Below, one piece after another: positions 63,013 through 64,000 of a stretch of DNA of 64,000 nt (its first letter is position 1; each line of letters starts with the position of its first letter). The translations under genes were made by a program, and so were the position numbers. The stretch lies in NCBI GenBank assembly GCA_937967455.1, contig CALCJK010000018.1, positions 1 to 64,000 of the forward strand. Direction: 5' to 3'. A model generated the notes under the pieces. The model ran no database searches and was not told the origin of the DNA. It worked only from the letters and a program-made list of their open reading frames with translations. Source of the stretch: an uncultured bacterium (GTDB lineage Bacteria > Bacteroidota > Ignavibacteria > UBA10030 > BY39).

Positions 63013-63597
63013 TCAAATTTCTTCCTGGAATTTTTTTAATGTTAGATAAAATTTTGTAAGTGGGAAACCAACTACATTATAAAAACAGCCGTTAATTTTC
63101 TCCACAAAGATAGCTCCAAAATCGTCCTGTATACCATATGCACCAGCTTTGTCAATTGGTGATTGTGTGGCAATATACTCAATTATTTCTTCATCCTCAA
63201 TCTCACGAAATTTTACATGTGTCAATTCGTAATCTGAAATTTTTTTATTACTTGGTCTATCAATGATAGTAAATCCAGTAAAAACCTTATGTTCCCTGTT
63301 ACTCAATTTTTTAAGTATCTGAAATGCCTCTTGCTTATCGCTGGGTTTTCCGATTAACTCGCCATTTAAAACTACAATTGTATCAGCTCCTACTACAAAA
63401 CCATTTTCAACATTTTTTGCAACTTGATTAGCCTTTGCTTCTGAAATAAAAATAGCATTTTCAGATGGTGATTTTAGAGGATCAAAAATTTCCTCTATTT
63501 GACTTGGTTGAATTTCAAAATCAACACCAATCATACTCAGCAGATTGAATCTTCTGGGCGATGAAGATGCCAAAATTATTTTTTTTTTGAATTTCAT
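63013..63597 (-). CDS. maf: Maf-family nucleotide pyrophosphatase
   Basis: The 194-residue product has the N-terminal [17 protein letters not shown] signature and the central [20 protein letters not shown] near 70-89. [12 protein letters not shown] and [20 protein letters not shown] near 147-166 follow. Maf proteins hydrolyse dTTP/UTP or modified nucleotides to monophosphates and were linked to septum inhibition. The QDD...EKI form points to the dTTP/UTP branch, from memory. It follows a terminator and precedes the B12-binding gene by 13 bp on the same strand. Confidence 0.94.
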   Translation of the reverse strand: MKFKKKIILASSSPRRFNLLSMIGVDFEIQPSQIEEIFDPLKSPSENAIFISEAKANQVAKNVENGFVVGADTIVVLNGELIGKPSDKQEAFQILKKLSNREHKVFTGFTIIDRPSNKKISDYELTHVKFREIEDEEIIEYIATQSPIDKAGAYGIQDDFGAIFVEKINGCFYNVVGFPLTKFYLTLKKFQEEI

Positions 63598-63606
63598 AAT
63601 AATTAA

Positions 63607-63640
63607 AAAAAAAGCGACAATAATAATGTCGCTTTTTTAA
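63607..63640 (-). terminator. Intrinsic terminator of the right-edge gene
   Basis: GCGACA (63614-63619) and TGTCGC (63627-63632) form a stem with a 7-nt loop. It is flanked by A and T runs so that it can end transcripts in both directions. On the minus strand it follows the stop at 63658. Confidence 0.9.
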
Positions 63641-63657
63641 ATACCTCAAACTTTATT

Positions 63658-64000
63658 TTATCTAAACATTGCTTTAATACTACCCCAGGTGCGTTTTACA
63701 CTGTTCACCGAATGAGACACAGTTATCGGACCAACAACTTCATCAGAACTGTTGTTAAAAAATATAACTCTGATTTGATATTGATAGATATTAGCACTAG
63801 CTTTAAAGGCTGTTTGGTCTATGTATTCATATAGTGATGGACCCTTTGGATTTAATGTAGCAATTCTAACAAAGCTACCTTCTGTTCCCTGTCTTCTTTC
63901 AATATAAAATTTTTCAACATTTATTTCAGATTCTGTATTGAATTTTATTGTTATAACTGATCCATCACTAAAAGCTTGTAGCGAATTTGGTTTGATTACC
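63658..64000 (-). CDS. Secreted or surface protein with a fibronectin-like end, 3' part only
   Basis: The open frame reads in from the right edge and ends with TAA at 63660-63658 after about 113 residues. The visible part has a beta-rich pattern (ITIKFNTESEINVEKFYIER, YQYQIRVIFFNNSS) like a fibronectin type III or similar domain. It ends with NSVKRTWGSIKAMFR. I recall similar WGSIKAMFR ends on ignavibacterial proteins, but cannot confirm. No T9SS QNYPNPFNP domain is present. The start and most of the protein are outside the window. Confidence 0.65.
   Translation of the reverse strand, partial: VIKPNSLQAFSDGSVITIKFNTESEINVEKFYIERRQGTEGSFVRIATLNPKGPSLYEYIDQTAFKASANIYQYQIRVIFFNNSSDEVVGPITVSHSVNSVKRTWGSIKAMFR

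Overview
The window is a stretch of AT-rich bacterial chromosome, most likely from the Ignavibacteria (Bacteroidetes/Chlorobi group). Two secreted proteins end in the type IX secretion (T9SS) sorting domain with the QNYPNPFNP motif typical of that group. The left edge carries a lipoprotein start of a kind common there, and genes are packed with overlapping or abutting ends. The organism is inferred from these signatures only. I saw no tRNA, rRNA, CRISPR array, insertion sequence or phage structural gene.

Layout. (1) 1-2535: the 5' part of a lipoprotein gene that runs off the left edge, degenerate 7-bp repeats at its start, and a T9SS-exported metallo-beta-lactamase-fold hydrolase. (2) 2537-21287, all minus strand: a nearly complete division/cell wall (dcw) cluster. 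In transcription order it is mraZ, rsmH, ftsL, PASTA-type ftsI, an exported repeat protein, murE, murF, mraY, a small cysteine protein, murD, ftsW, murG, a membrane protein, murC, murB, ftsQ, ftsA, ftsZ. Three genes in it are not standard dcw members, and ddl is absent. MurE has the DNPR motif of meso-diaminopimelate enzymes. (3) 21552-23695: a small minus-strand set (beta-hydroxyacid dehydrogenase, HAD hydrolase, metallophosphoesterase). (4) 23845-32336, plus strand: an autocleaving-type XRE/S24 repressor, a large T9SS-exported phospholipase-D-fold protein, then murI, pyrE, mscS, a NUDIX hydrolase and a pyrimidine-nucleoside phosphorylase. (5) 32337-34761: an accessory patch with an ARPP-1-like protein, an unknown protein with a faint sliding-clamp look, a long wobble-paired hairpin and a gene-free half kilobase.

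(6) 34762-39633, plus strand: acyl-CoA dehydrogenase, biotin-dependent carboxyltransferase, an unknown exported protein and an NtrX-like regulator. (7) 39684-50781, minus strand: SDR, glycosyltransferases, phhB, an RluA-type pseudouridine synthase, an amidase with a separate small gene that looks like its missing N-terminal region, thiI, rhomboid protease, esterase, and an unusual flippase-methyltransferase fusion in a polysaccharide locus. (8) 50842-54815: a hybrid histidine kinase in tight overlap with a peptide-binding lipoprotein, with no permease genes beside them. (9) 55120-57977: a four-subunit 2-oxoacid:ferredoxin oxidoreductase (korDABC order). (10) 58176-62589, plus strand: NfeD-type membrane protease, slipin, and a family B DNA polymerase with an altered exonuclease motif. 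(11) 62586-64000, minus strand: a B12-binding mutase subunit, maf, and the 3' end of a secreted protein.

The core is housekeeping: envelope growth and division, peptidoglycan precursor supply (murI plus mur genes), pyrimidine salvage, and acyl-CoA and 2-oxoacid metabolism. I did not find a clear-cut new defence or mobile system. The best candidates for something undescribed are the ARPP-1/clamp-like patch, the peptide-binding-protein-plus-kinase pair, the NfeD-slipin-PolB operon, the split amidase, and the extra genes inside the dcw cluster.
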